Origin: a virus
IMG/VR virus record: IMGVR_UViG_3300023184_000519
Span: 1-23,783 of that record
Reading direction: 5' to 3' (one strand)
DNA: 23,783 nucleotides
Shown: piece after piece, positions 15,718-21,415 of the stretch
Numbering within the stretch: position 1 is the first letter of the stretch
Layout: each line of letters opens with the position of its first letter
The notes under the pieces: generated by a model
The model's input: the letters and a program-made list of their open reading frames with translations, nothing else
Databases searched by the model: none
What the model was told of the DNA's origin: nothing
Program-made: the position numbers and the translations under genes

Positions 15718-16075
15718 TTTACCAGATATTGTATCTGTATTGAAGCACTACGGTGCAAACATTACACGTGCAAGTGGTCAGGTAAACGTCAAGTGCCCAT
15801 TTCATAACGACTCACATGCAAGTGCGAGTTTCAATACAAGAGATAATATTTTCAACTGCTTTGCGTGTGGCATGCAGGGTAATAGTATTCAGATAATTGC
15901 GAAGCAGGAAAGGTGCGACATACGTGAAGCAAAATCTATCGCAGAAGGAATTACTGGCGAAAGCCACAGCCAAGTACGCGGGAAACATTTATCAGGCGGA
16001 AGATTACCTAGCAAGTCGGGGAATAACGAGGGAAGCAGCGCGAGTGGCACAATTCGGCGTAGTCGTGGAGCCTGA
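15698..16075 (+). CDS. DnaG-type primase, CHC2 zinc-finger fragment
   Basis: This encodes 125 residues at most. The CHC2 zinc motif of DnaG is clear: Cys33-x2-His36 (VKCPFHNDSH) and Cys54-x2-Cys57 (NCFACGMQGN). The frame then reads IIAKQERCDIREAKSIAEGI, still typical of primases, before losing similarity (about residue 90 on). The TOPRIM part of the same enzyme lies in the +1 frame and overlaps by 179 bases. The start is GTG at 15698 or ATG at 15701, both inside the upstream gene's end. The zinc finger recognises template; the catalytic part is the next gene. Confidence 0.75.
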   Translation: MMFLVDDLPDIVSVLKHYGANITRASGQVNVKCPFHNDSHASASFNTRDNIFNCFACGMQGNSIQIIAKQERCDIREAKSIAEGITGESHSQVRGKHLSGGRLPSKSGNNEGSSASGTIRRSRGA

Positions 16076-16550
16076 GGTTGGACATGAAAATTTCCAAGGT
16101 CGTCTCTCGATTCCTTACATTACTAAAACTGGTATTGTTGATATCCGCTTTAGGTCACTTAATCCAGCGGTGGAACCGAAGTACATGGGAATGACTGGTC
16201 AAGAAACTAAGATGTATAACGTACTAGATATTGAAAGGGCAGGTGATTGGATTGGTGTCTGTGAAGGAGAGATTGATACACTCACACTTTCAGCGTGTAT
16301 CGGAATCGCCTGCGTCGGAGTTCCAGGAGCCAACAGTTGGAAGAGGCACTACACGCGCTTACTCGCAGACTTTGAAAGAGTATTCGTATTTGCAGACGGT
16401 GACCAACCAGGAAAAGAATTTGCAGCAAGTCTTGCAAGAGAGTTACCAGTTACTACAATTCAATTACCCGACGGGCACGATGTCAATTCAATGTTCGTAC
16501 AAGAAGGTGCTTCATACTTCCACAAGAAAGTTGGACTAAACGATGAGTAA
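15897..16550 (+). CDS. DnaG-type primase, TOPRIM catalytic fragment
   Basis: This encodes up to 217 residues. The TOPRIM motifs are Glu123 in GVCEGEIDTLTL and the Asp-x-Asp pair in VFVFADGDQPG (167-169), which bind the catalytic Mg ions. The upstream region (YLASRGITREAARVAQFGVV and GRLSIPYITKTGIVDIRFRS) matches the RNA-polymerase domain of phage primases. The first in-frame start is TTG at 15897; GTG at 15924 is an alternative; neither has a strong ribosome-binding site. A +1 frameshift from the zinc-finger gene in the 15950-15990 stretch would give one continuous primase. Both explanations remain open. Confidence 0.75.
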   Translation: MRSRKGATYVKQNLSQKELLAKATAKYAGNIYQAEDYLASRGITREAARVAQFGVVVEPEVGHENFQGRLSIPYITKTGIVDIRFRSLNPAVEPKYMGMTGQETKMYNVLDIERAGDWIGVCEGEIDTLTLSACIGIACVGVPGANSWKRHYTRLLADFERVFVFADGDQPGKEFAASLARELPVTTIQLPDGHDVNSMFVQEGASYFHKKVGLNDE

Positions 16551-16911
16551 AGAATTACCTCCATGTCCTATATGTGGAACTTACTTTGATAACGTATTTG
16601 AAGCAACAGACCACCTCATTGAAGATGGTGGAGAAGAAGAGTTTGACCCGAAGTTGATACTTCCTGGGGGTTACACCCTCATGGTTGGGTCTCTACTGCG
16701 TTGCTTGTACTCACATGCTAACAATCCAGAAGAGATTGAAAAGATTACACAATCAACATACGCCACGTTATACGCTGCGGAAACTAATCCTAGAGAGATG
16801 AAAAGCATCATCGAAGATATGGTAGTAGACCAGCACATGCTAGATATAGATGAAGAACTAACCGAACTATTAGATAAAGAGAATCCCACTGATGACGAAA
16901 GCGGAGCGTGA
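16543..16911 (+). CDS. Acidic protein with N-terminal zinc finger
   Basis: This encodes 122 residues, overlapping the primase end by eight bases. The N-terminus PPCPICGTYFDNVFEATDHL looks like a C2H2-type finger (CxxC ... H). The rest is acidic and helical (PEEIEKITQSTYATLYAAET, then an Asp/Glu-rich tail). No enzyme motif is visible. Its position in the replication operon suggests an accessory DNA- or protein-binding factor (inference). Confidence 0.6.
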   Translation: MSKELPPCPICGTYFDNVFEATDHLIEDGGEEEFDPKLILPGGYTLMVGSLLRCLYSHANNPEEIEKITQSTYATLYAAETNPREMKSIIEDMVVDQHMLDIDEELTELLDKENPTDDESGA

Positions 16912-16917
16912 AGAAGT

Positions 16918-17301
16918 ATGGCAAATTATAAATCATCTAGCGAATCAGGGATTGAATATAGTACAAGCGAAGAAGCAAGAACAGGAACTCATAGTGACTC
17001 TTTCCATACCATTATTAAGCGAGAGGTCTCGCTAGAAGTTTACGTTGACTCAGTAATGGCTGAACTCAAAGAGTTACTGCTATCTAAGCATCGTGACTAT
17101 GGTCCAAAAAATATATCCGATTCTCCTGGAGGTCCAGTCAATGGATTACGCGTAAGAATGCACGATAAGTTGGCACGAATCAATAACTTATTTGACTCGC
17201 AAGTACCAGCAAAGCATGAACCGTTTGAGGATTCATTCAAAGATATGGCTAACTATGCAATCATCGGATTGCTAGTACTAAGAGGAAGATGGGAAGTCTG
17301 A
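16918..17301 (+). CDS. NMAD1 (DUF1599)-like protein
   Basis: This encodes 127 residues. After a Ser-rich N-terminus (about 1-30) the conserved core reads LLLSKHRDYGPKNISDSPGG, then LRVRMHDKLARINNL, EDSFKDMANYAIIGLLVL. This is the pattern of DUF1599, renamed nucleotide modification associated domain 1 (NMAD1), found in phages near base-modifying enzymes. Its activity is not established. I see no recognisable base-modifying partner in this window, so modification of DNA remains a possibility only. The stop overlaps the next gene's ATG (TGATG). Confidence 0.75.
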   Translation: MANYKSSSESGIEYSTSEEARTGTHSDSFHTIIKREVSLEVYVDSVMAELKELLLSKHRDYGPKNISDSPGGPVNGLRVRMHDKLARINNLFDSQVPAKHEPFEDSFKDMANYAIIGLLVLRGRWEV

Positions 17302-17585
17302 TGAAAATATTCGGACCATATAAAGGTAGCAAGGCAAACGGTGGTCGTCCAATCTATGTTATCAAACGCAAGAAAAAAGATGGCACTACTACCACAACAT
17401 CTACCAACAAGGCACGTAAAGACTATGAAGACGCAACTGGCAAGACATTACCACGCAAGACAGATGTAGACCATAAAGACAATGGTGGACGCGCTGGACG
17501 CGACGGCATTGGCAATCTTCAAGCGATGTCACACAAGAAGAACGTCGCCAAAGAGAACAAGAGACGAGCAAAGAACAAGCCATGA
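17301..17585 (+). CDS. Small HNH-type endonuclease
   Basis: This encodes 94 residues from the ATG at 17301, which overlaps the previous stop; an in-frame ATG four codons earlier is also possible. A basic N-terminal half (KGSKANGGRPIYVIKRKKKD) precedes the HNH core: VDHKDNGG (first His/Asp), GRDGIGNLQAMSHKKNVAKE (Asn and second His). Such proteins cut DNA and occur as homing endonucleases or packaging and replication accessory nucleases. It overlaps the next gene by four bases (ATGA), so it is integrated into the operon rather than a recent insert. Confidence 0.75.
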   Translation: MKIFGPYKGSKANGGRPIYVIKRKKKDGTTTTTSTNKARKDYEDATGKTLPRKTDVDHKDNGGRAGRDGIGNLQAMSHKKNVAKENKRRAKNKP

Positions 17586-18322
17586 AAACTATAGTCTGCA
17601 TTTCCGATTTACAGGTACCATATCACGATGTGGAAGCCACTAAAGCCGTTGCGCGTTTCATCAAATCATACCAACCAGATACCGTCGTATCTTGTGGAGA
17701 TGAAATGGATATGCAGACTATCAGTAAGTGGAGTAAGGGAACTGAACTAGAGTTTGAACGCTCTATTGGTAGAGATAGGGACCTTACTCGTCAAGTCCTA
17801 TATGATTTGACAATTGAGCACATGGTGCGTAGCAATCATACAGATAGATTGTTCAACACTGTTGCTATGAGAGCCCCAGGATTGCTTGGGCTACCAGAAT
17901 TACAATTAGAAAACTTTCTTGGACTCAAAGAGTTAGAAATTCAGTATCACACTGACCCATACGAACTAGCCCCTGGCTGGTTGCTTATGCATGGTGATGA
18001 AGGCAACGTACAACCCACCGCAGGAGCCACAGCACTTGGTTTAGCCAAGCGTAGCGGTATGTCTGTAGTGTGTGGACATACCCACCGCATGGGTCTTACT
18101 CACCACACTCAGAGTTATCGTGGCGGTAAGCCAAAGACTATCTGGGGCATGGAGTTAGGCAACCTAATGGATTACCGTAATGCTAAGTATATCAAGGCTG
18201 GTCTATTCACTTGGCAACAAGGATTTGGAATCCTGCACGTTGACGGTAATACAGTGGTACCACAACTCGTACCAATTGTAAACAATTCATTCACAGTAGA
18301 GGGTAAGACTTGGAAATGGTAA
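17582..18322 (+). CDS. Calcineurin-like metallophosphoesterase
   Basis: This encodes 246 residues. All five metal-binding motifs are present: Asp9 with His15 (SDLQVPYHD), GDEMD (39-43), Asn85-His86 (RSNHTDR), His137 (MHGDEG) and GHTHR (165-169). Members hydrolyse phosphomono- or diesters with two metal ions. Phage versions are common in replication operons; proposed substrates include nucleotides or DNA 3' ends, not settled. It is flanked by short overlaps on both sides. The motif set is intact, so an active enzyme is likely. Confidence 0.85.
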   Translation: MKTIVCISDLQVPYHDVEATKAVARFIKSYQPDTVVSCGDEMDMQTISKWSKGTELEFERSIGRDRDLTRQVLYDLTIEHMVRSNHTDRLFNTVAMRAPGLLGLPELQLENFLGLKELEIQYHTDPYELAPGWLLMHGDEGNVQPTAGATALGLAKRSGMSVVCGHTHRMGLTHHTQSYRGGKPKTIWGMELGNLMDYRNAKYIKAGLFTWQQGFGILHVDGNTVVPQLVPIVNNSFTVEGKTWKW

Positions 18323-19029
18323 TGAACTGGGAGCGCATTGAACCTTGGGATTATATTGTAGTCTCCGTTGCAGCGGAGTACCACAAGAAGTATGCCATGG
18401 TTGAACTAGATGATATTAAGCAATCGCTCTATCAGTGGTTCCTAGAACATCCAAAGAAACTAGATGAGTGGGAAGCGATTGGTAATAAAGATGCCAAGAA
18501 TCTCATCTATCGTTCACTTAGAAATCAAGCATTAGATTATTGTCAGCGATGGAAAGCAAAGTCTATTGGTTACGAAGTAACTGATTTATTTTATTACACT
18601 CCTGAGATGATTGAAATCATGTTGCCAGCAGTACTACGTGGTGAACTAAGTGTGTTGCCAGTATTAAATCTTGGCGGTGCAGGACGACCACCAGCACCAT
18701 CAGAGGGTGGTAACGTGATGGCAATGATGGTCGAAATTGATAATGCATACAATAAACTTAGCGCAGAAGATAAGACTGTTCTGTTCTATAAGTATGCAGA
18801 ATCCCTGGACTTTGGTGCTATTGCATTAGAGATGGAACTTGGCAGTGAAGATGCTGCACGTATGCGTCATAACAGAGCCATAAAGAAATTGATTACTCGC
18901 ATTGGTGGATTCAGACCTTTCCTAGATAAAGATATCGTGGATAAACCTGAGAATCCAAGCAACGAGAGCGAATCCGTACCAGATACTGAGCAAGAAAGCG
19001 ATAGCCCCAATGGGGCTGATGAAAATTAG
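18322..19029 (+). CDS. Sigma-factor-like DNA-binding regulator
   Basis: This encodes 235 residues from ATG at 18322 (TAATG overlap); ATGs at 18310 and 18316 are alternatives. The N-terminal helices (DIKQSLYQWFLEHPKK ... NLIYRSLRNQALDYCQRWKA) recall sigma region 2 or its phage relatives. Residues of about 145-200 (YNKLSAEDKTVLFYKYAESL, then FGAIALEMELGSEDAARMRH) form a region-4-like helix-turn-helix. The tail is acidic and low-complexity. Similar proteins in actinophages are annotated as sigma-like or helix-turn-helix proteins. As the last replication gene it may switch on late transcription (inference). Confidence 0.65.
   Translation: MNWERIEPWDYIVVSVAAEYHKKYAMVELDDIKQSLYQWFLEHPKKLDEWEAIGNKDAKNLIYRSLRNQALDYCQRWKAKSIGYEVTDLFYYTPEMIEIMLPAVLRGELSVLPVLNLGGAGRPPAPSEGGNVMAMMVEIDNAYNKLSAEDKTVLFYKYAESLDFGAIALEMELGSEDAARMRHNRAIKKLITRIGGFRPFLDKDIVDKPENPSNESESVPDTEQESDSPNGADEN
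19003..19017. terminator. Possible hairpin at the convergent gene ends
   Basis: AGCCCC (19003-19008) and GGGGCT (19012-19017) pair perfectly around AAT, 12 bases before the end of the sigma-like gene and about 34 bases beyond the end of the converging minus-strand gene. No T run follows on either strand, so it is a weak terminator candidate. Confidence 0.3.
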
Positions 19030-19050
19030 GAATCGTTTTATCAAATAGAT

Positions 19051-19464
19051 TCACCAGTTTTCTAATGCATCGTGCTCAGCGATTTCCCTTTCACGTGCAG
19101 TCTTGATATGTTCCAGCAATACCGCTGGTGTAACAAGGTATCCCCTCGATGGATTCGGTGGGATATTGCACGTAATAGGTCTTGTTGACTCCCATACTAC
19201 TTCTTTGAGGCGATGCGTAGGCACTATCAGTACTGAATCTTCAAGCACGAATGCCCAATGCGTAGCCTTGCTAACACGTATCCCTGACGGCTCCCATGAC
19301 TGAGATGCTTGGTAATAGCACTCAGTTTCGATGTAGAGATTTCCAGTTTCGTGCCAACGTCTATCTGTCTTTACTTCTACTGTATCAAGAGAAAGCAAGT
19401 CTGCTACCTTGCTCTCCCCTGTAAGTCCAGCGCGTAGGTCTAAGTCCCAGTTACTATCTTTCAT
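19051..19464 (-). CDS. PD-(D/E)XK nuclease-like protein
   Basis: This encodes 137 residues. The pattern GLTGESKVADLLSLDTVEVK with Glu17, Asp27 and Glu30-x-Lys32, then RRWHETGNLYIETECYYQ (Glu46), fits a small PD-(D/E)XK nuclease fold. The C-terminal part (SGIRVSKATHWAFVLEDSVL ... PPNPSRGYLVTP) resembles phage proteins of this type. DNA cleavage or end processing is expected; the substrate is unknown. It is the last gene of the leftward module, overlapping the tiny gene upstream (ATGA), and converges on the sigma-like gene with 21 bases between the two stops. Confidence 0.65.
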   Translation of the reverse strand: MKDSNWDLDLRAGLTGESKVADLLSLDTVEVKTDRRWHETGNLYIETECYYQASQSWEPSGIRVSKATHWAFVLEDSVLIVPTHRLKEVVWESTRPITCNIPPNPSRGYLVTPAVLLEHIKTAREREIAEHDALENW

Positions 19465-19550
19465 TTCATATCAATTATTTCTTGTAGTAGTGTTTGTATT
19501 TCATCTATTAGTTTTTCCCGTTCTGCTATTTCTTCCTCTGAGTATTTCAT
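19461..19550 (-). CDS. 29-residue coiled-coil micro-protein
   Basis: The ATG at 19550 sits immediately after the FmdB-like gene's TAA, and the TGA overlaps the next ATG. The product is KYSEEEIAEREKLIDEIQTL-type sequence ending LLQEIIDMK, a clean amphipathic helix with heptad Ile/Leu. GGGAGG lies eight bases upstream of the ATG, within the end of the previous gene. Tight packing and composition support translation. Function unknown; it may bind a neighbour's product. Confidence 0.5.
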   Translation of the reverse strand: MKYSEEEIAEREKLIDEIQTLLQEIIDMK

Positions 19551-19727
19551 TTAGCCTCCCGTACTATAGAAGCCAGTGCCATTAAACTTGACTGGCGTTG
19601 CATTGATTACTCTACGAGTAAGTATACCACAGTATTGACAATTTGGAAAGTTGTCACGCTCATCGACATGTCGTGGGTGGTCTTCAGATGTTCCACAACT
19701 ATCGCATTTATATTCGTAGTTAGGCAT
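19551..19727 (-). CDS. FmdB-type zinc ribbon protein
   Basis: This encodes 58 residues starting MPNYEYKCDSCGT, with the second pair in NCQYCGILTRRV and the ending VKFNGTGFYSTGG. This is the FmdB / CxxC-CxxC family pattern: PxYEYxC-x2-CG, then CPxCG, then a V-F-G-x-GFY-T end. Members are small zinc ribbons proposed to act in regulation; no biochemical role is settled. GGAGGGAAG precedes the ATG. A copy of the 17-bp palindrome lies 20 bases upstream of the start, so this gene probably has its own regulated promoter. Confidence 0.8.
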   Translation of the reverse strand: MPNYEYKCDSCGTSEDHPRHVDERDNFPNCQYCGILTRRVINATPVKFNGTGFYSTGG

Positions 19728-19746
19728 AGGCTTCCCTCCGATTGAG

Positions 19747-19763
19747 TGCCGTATTATACGGCA
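19747..19763 (-). promoter_or_regulatory. 17-bp palindrome, site 1 (upstream of FmdB-like gene)
   Basis: TGCCGTATTATACGGCA on the plus strand; on the minus strand it reads with a TATAAT core at 19758-19753. A start about seven bases beyond would give a leader of roughly 19 bases with the GGAGGG ribosome-binding site. It is one of five copies. No good -35 is visible. Confidence 0.75.
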
Positions 19764-19790
19764 GTGTAGGTTTGTGTCGGCGGATGTTCA

Positions 19791-20171
19791 TTAGTACCAA
19801 CCCTTTCTCTCGTGGAACTTTAAAGCCTTGCATGGTGAGCCGTACCTGTAGATAATATAGGCAAAGCCTCTATCTATCTGTTGTGTTGCTGGTATGTGAG
19901 GAGACATCCCTAATAGTTGCGGTATCCCTCCTGCATTCTTGCCCATTACCTTGACCTTGTTATAGGCATTACTGCGCCAGTTAGATTCCTTAGTCCATAA
20001 TTTTTCTAGACATTGGAACTGCATATCATTATACCTGAGCATTACATCTCTGGCATAAGCCTTGCTATCATGTATTGTCCATACACGTTTCTTAGGTGCC
20101 TCAGATTTCCCAGTATGGGTAACCCCAAAGAATGTAAAGATTAGAATAAGAAACAACATGAATTTTTTCAT
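19791..20171 (-). CDS. Secreted lytic-transglycosylase-like protein
   Basis: This encodes 126 residues from the ATG at 20171 (GGAGAG upstream; TAATG overlap with whiB). The N-terminus is a signal peptide or anchor (MKKFMLFLILIFTFFGVTHT). The domain FQCLEKLWTKESNWRSNAYN has the catalytic Glu62 of SLT-type lysozyme-fold enzymes; AGGIPQLLG (80-88) and QQIDRGFAYIIYRYGSPCKA, ending KGWY, match the actinobacterial transglycosylase type seen in aggregation-promoting factors. It should cut glycan strands of peptidoglycan outside the membrane. It is remote from the lysis block and in an accessory or early module, so entry-, wall- or exclusion-related use is possible (inference). Confidence 0.75.
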   Translation of the reverse strand: MKKFMLFLILIFTFFGVTHTGKSEAPKKRVWTIHDSKAYARDVMLRYNDMQFQCLEKLWTKESNWRSNAYNKVKVMGKNAGGIPQLLGMSPHIPATQQIDRGFAYIIYRYGSPCKALKFHERKGWY

Positions 20172-20509
20172 TATCTCTCCAACCAAGGTAGTAGTCTATA
20201 GAACATATCTATTGCAATCGCCTCTGCTCTGCTGGCTGAAAAGTGTCGACGTTGGATGCCACTAGATAGTAATCGTTCTCCTGCCATTGTGCCTCCCCAT
20301 ATACCATACGATATATTCTCGGGCTTCATACCTTCTTCATAGCAGTCATCTATCTTAGGACATGTCCTGCATATAGATAGTGCTTCGTTTATTCCAGTAG
20401 CAAGTGCTACATTCTTTGCGATACTCGGTCGATGTTCAGGTTGCTCGGGAAACCAGAGGTCTGGATTCCTATGCCCCGTACAACTCCCAATGATTACATC
20501 GGTAGCCAT
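20171..20509 (-). CDS. WhiB-family iron-sulfur transcription factor
   Basis: This encodes 112 residues from ATG at 20509, preceded by GGAAGGGAAG; an upstream in-frame ATG lies in the ribosome-binding region and is not preferred. The four cluster Cys are present: one in GSCTGHRNPDLWFP and the CRTCPKIDDC triad (C-x2-C-x5-C). GIWGG, the family turn, follows. WhiB proteins carry a 4Fe-4S cluster and bind the primary sigma factor to alter promoter choice. Phage WhiB proteins, such as that of mycobacteriophage TM4, can repress a host whiB and cause exclusion. This is the best evidence for an actinobacterial host. It overlaps both neighbours (TAATG). Confidence 0.9.
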   Translation of the reverse strand: MATDVIIGSCTGHRNPDLWFPEQPEHRPSIAKNVALATGINEALSICRTCPKIDDCYEEGMKPENISYGIWGGTMAGERLLSSGIQRRHFSASRAEAIAIDMFYRLLPWLER

Positions 20510-20655
20510 TACTTCCCTTCCTTTTTGCATTGTTCACAATATCTAAATCTCTCATCAAAGATATAGATGTCATTATCGCAGTAAAAGCAGGAACTAAGGA
20601 ATGGTTCATCGTCTAGTCCCCTTGCTGTGTTATCCTCTAGTACAGGTTCACTCAC
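20509..20655 (-). CDS. 48-residue zinc-ribbon protein
   Basis: This runs from GTG at 20655 (TAGTG overlap; GGGAG upstream) to TAA overlapping the whiB ATG. An acidic N-terminus (SEPVLEDNTARGLDDE) leads to SSCFYCDNDIYIFDERFRYC and EQCKK, that is two CxxC pairs, a treble-clef or ribbon zinc site. Its overlap with both neighbours argues that it is expressed. No family is recognised; the module has several proteins of this plan. Confidence 0.65.
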   Translation of the reverse strand: MSEPVLEDNTARGLDDEPFLSSCFYCDNDIYIFDERFRYCEQCKKEGK

Positions 20656-20738
20656 TATTCTCCCTCATAACCGTCGTCGCAAGCCTTACAAGACTTGGAA
20701 TTGTCCATACAAAATGTGCAGATAATTACTTCACTCAT
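20655..20738 (-). CDS. 27-residue Cys-rich micro-protein
   Basis: ATG at 20738 (or 20741) to TAG at 20655-20657, which overlaps the next GTG. The product is MSEVIICTFCMDNSKSCKAC followed by DDGYEGE, with two CxxC pairs (7/10 and 17/20) close enough to hold one zinc ion or a cluster. It overlaps the upstream gene's end by eight bases. Very short, but the stop/start chaining on both sides matches the rest of the operon. Confidence 0.5.
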   Translation of the reverse strand: MSEVIICTFCMDNSKSCKACDDGYEGE

Positions 20739-20898
20739 CATCTAGCCCTGCCTCACTTCTGTCCTCAGGTTTAGGTGGGTATGAGTTACTCATCTCTATC
20801 TCTCTTTGATTCTTGCGGTAGCACTGCTCACACCATACTAGGTTATGAGAGTATACTACCTCAATCGTCTGCTTCTTGCAAATCGAACATGTGAACAT
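20731..20898 (-). CDS. 55-residue zinc-ribbon protein
   Basis: ATG at 20898 has a strong GGAGGTGGAG upstream and overlaps the preceding gene by 38 bases in another frame. FTCSICKKQTIEV (CxxC) and VWCEQCYRK (CxxC) form a zinc-ribbon pair, followed by a polar tail (SYPPKPEDRSEAGLDDE). The plan matches the 48-residue protein two genes further on (CxxC ... Y/W-C-EQC), suggesting a local duplication. Function unknown. Confidence 0.6.
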   Translation of the reverse strand: MFTCSICKKQTIEVVYSHNLVWCEQCYRKNQREIEMSNSYPPKPEDRSEAGLDDE

Positions 20899-21046
20899 TG
20901 TTCTCCACCTCCTTCAACCTGTCTATGTAATCAAACAGAGCGTCGATGTCGTCACCCACATATTCAGAGTCCATTAGAAACTCTAAGTATGCTTCAAGTG
21001 ATTCAACGTCAAGCAAGTCCCAATCTTTTCTTTCTAGGTATTCCAT
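20861..21046 (-). CDS. 61-residue acidic protein
   Basis: The ATG at 21046 overlaps the previous TAA (TAATG) with AAGGAGG upstream, the best ribosome-binding site in this module. The product is acidic and helical: MEYLERKDWDLLDVESLEAY, then SEYVGDDIDALFDYIDRLKE. It has no Cys and no membrane segment. Palindrome site 2 lies 42 bases upstream, within the preceding gene, so this gene may head a sub-operon leading to the zinc ribbons and WhiB. No family is recognised; acidic DNA mimicry is a bare possibility. Confidence 0.65.
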   Translation of the reverse strand: MEYLERKDWDLLDVESLEAYLEFLMDSEYVGDDIDALFDYIDRLKEVENNVHMFDLQEADD

Positions 21047-21177
21047 TATGCCACCTCCTTCAATAGCAATCGTAGTTGCGCTACCTTTGCCGTATTATAC
21101 GGCACGGTATTGTTAGTAAGCAATTGCAGATAGTCGATAAGGACTTCACGCAATTGTTCCTTCTGTTGTGTGGTCAT
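21046..21177 (-). CDS. 43-residue helical protein
   Basis: The ATG at 21177 has AGGGGATG upstream and lies one base after the preceding TGA. The product is TTQQKEQLREVLIDYLQLLT followed by NNTVPYNTAKVAQLRLLLKEVA. The segment VPYNTA is encoded by palindrome site 2, so this protein's C-terminal region is constrained by that DNA element. Two helices joined by the palindrome-coded turn are likely. No known family. Confidence 0.55.
   Translation of the reverse strand: MTTQQKEQLREVLIDYLQLLTNNTVPYNTAKVAQLRLLLKEVA
21088..21104 (-). promoter_or_regulatory. 17-bp palindrome, site 2 (inside the 43-residue gene)
   Basis: TGCCGTATTATACGGCA on the plus strand; the minus strand has a TATAAT core (21099-21094). 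It lies 42 bases upstream of the ATG at 21046. TTGCTT 18 bases upstream of the core is a partial -35. It shows that the element is kept exactly even within coding sequence. Confidence 0.7.
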
Positions 21178-21178
21178 A

Positions 21179-21415
21179 TCATCCCCTATTATATGCTGGT
21201 TGGTGTATTGGATAAATTGTTGCATTGAGCAATTGACTTGCCCATACCATAGCCTCATCCGAGGTTGGAAATAATCCGTAAAGAATTATTCCGTTTGTGT
21301 CGGTCAAGGTCGATGTGACCCACCCGACAATTTCCTGTCCGTCGAATGGTGGAATCACATCTATCTTGCCGTATAATACGGCACTGTTATTTTTTGAAGT
21401 CGAAGTAGTTGTCAT
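21179..21415 (-). CDS. Small conserved-looking phage protein, start uncertain
   Basis: This encodes 78 residues if the ATG at 21415 is used, 59 if the GTG at 21358 is used. The core is GQEIVGWVTSTLTDTNGIIL, then LFPTSDEAMVWASQLLNATI and the ending YPIHQPAYNRG, a compact alpha/beta pattern also found in short actinophage proteins. With the ATG start the N-terminus (TTTSTSKNNSAVLYGK) overlaps the amidotransferase gene by 29 bases and is coded by palindrome site 3. With the GTG start the palindrome lies eight bases upstream as a promoter. The latter would fit the other sites, but the ribosome-binding site is poor either way. Confidence 0.6.
   Translation of the reverse strand: MTTTSTSKNNSAVLYGKIDVIPPFDGQEIVGWVTSTLTDTNGIILYGLFPTSDEAMVWASQLLNATIYPIHQPAYNRG
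21367..21383 (-). promoter_or_regulatory. 17-bp palindrome, site 3 (after the amidotransferase gene)
   Basis: TGCCGTATAATACGGCA on the plus strand, the only copy with the central base reversed, so the minus-strand core is TATTAT. It lies three bases past the stop of the amidotransferase gene and eight bases ahead of the GTG at 21358. The flank CACTGTT is shared with site 4. Confidence 0.7.

Noticed and set aside
19003-19017. The GC hairpin as a full Rho-independent terminator
   Set aside because: No T run follows on either strand and it lies inside coding sequence; kept only as a low-confidence feature.
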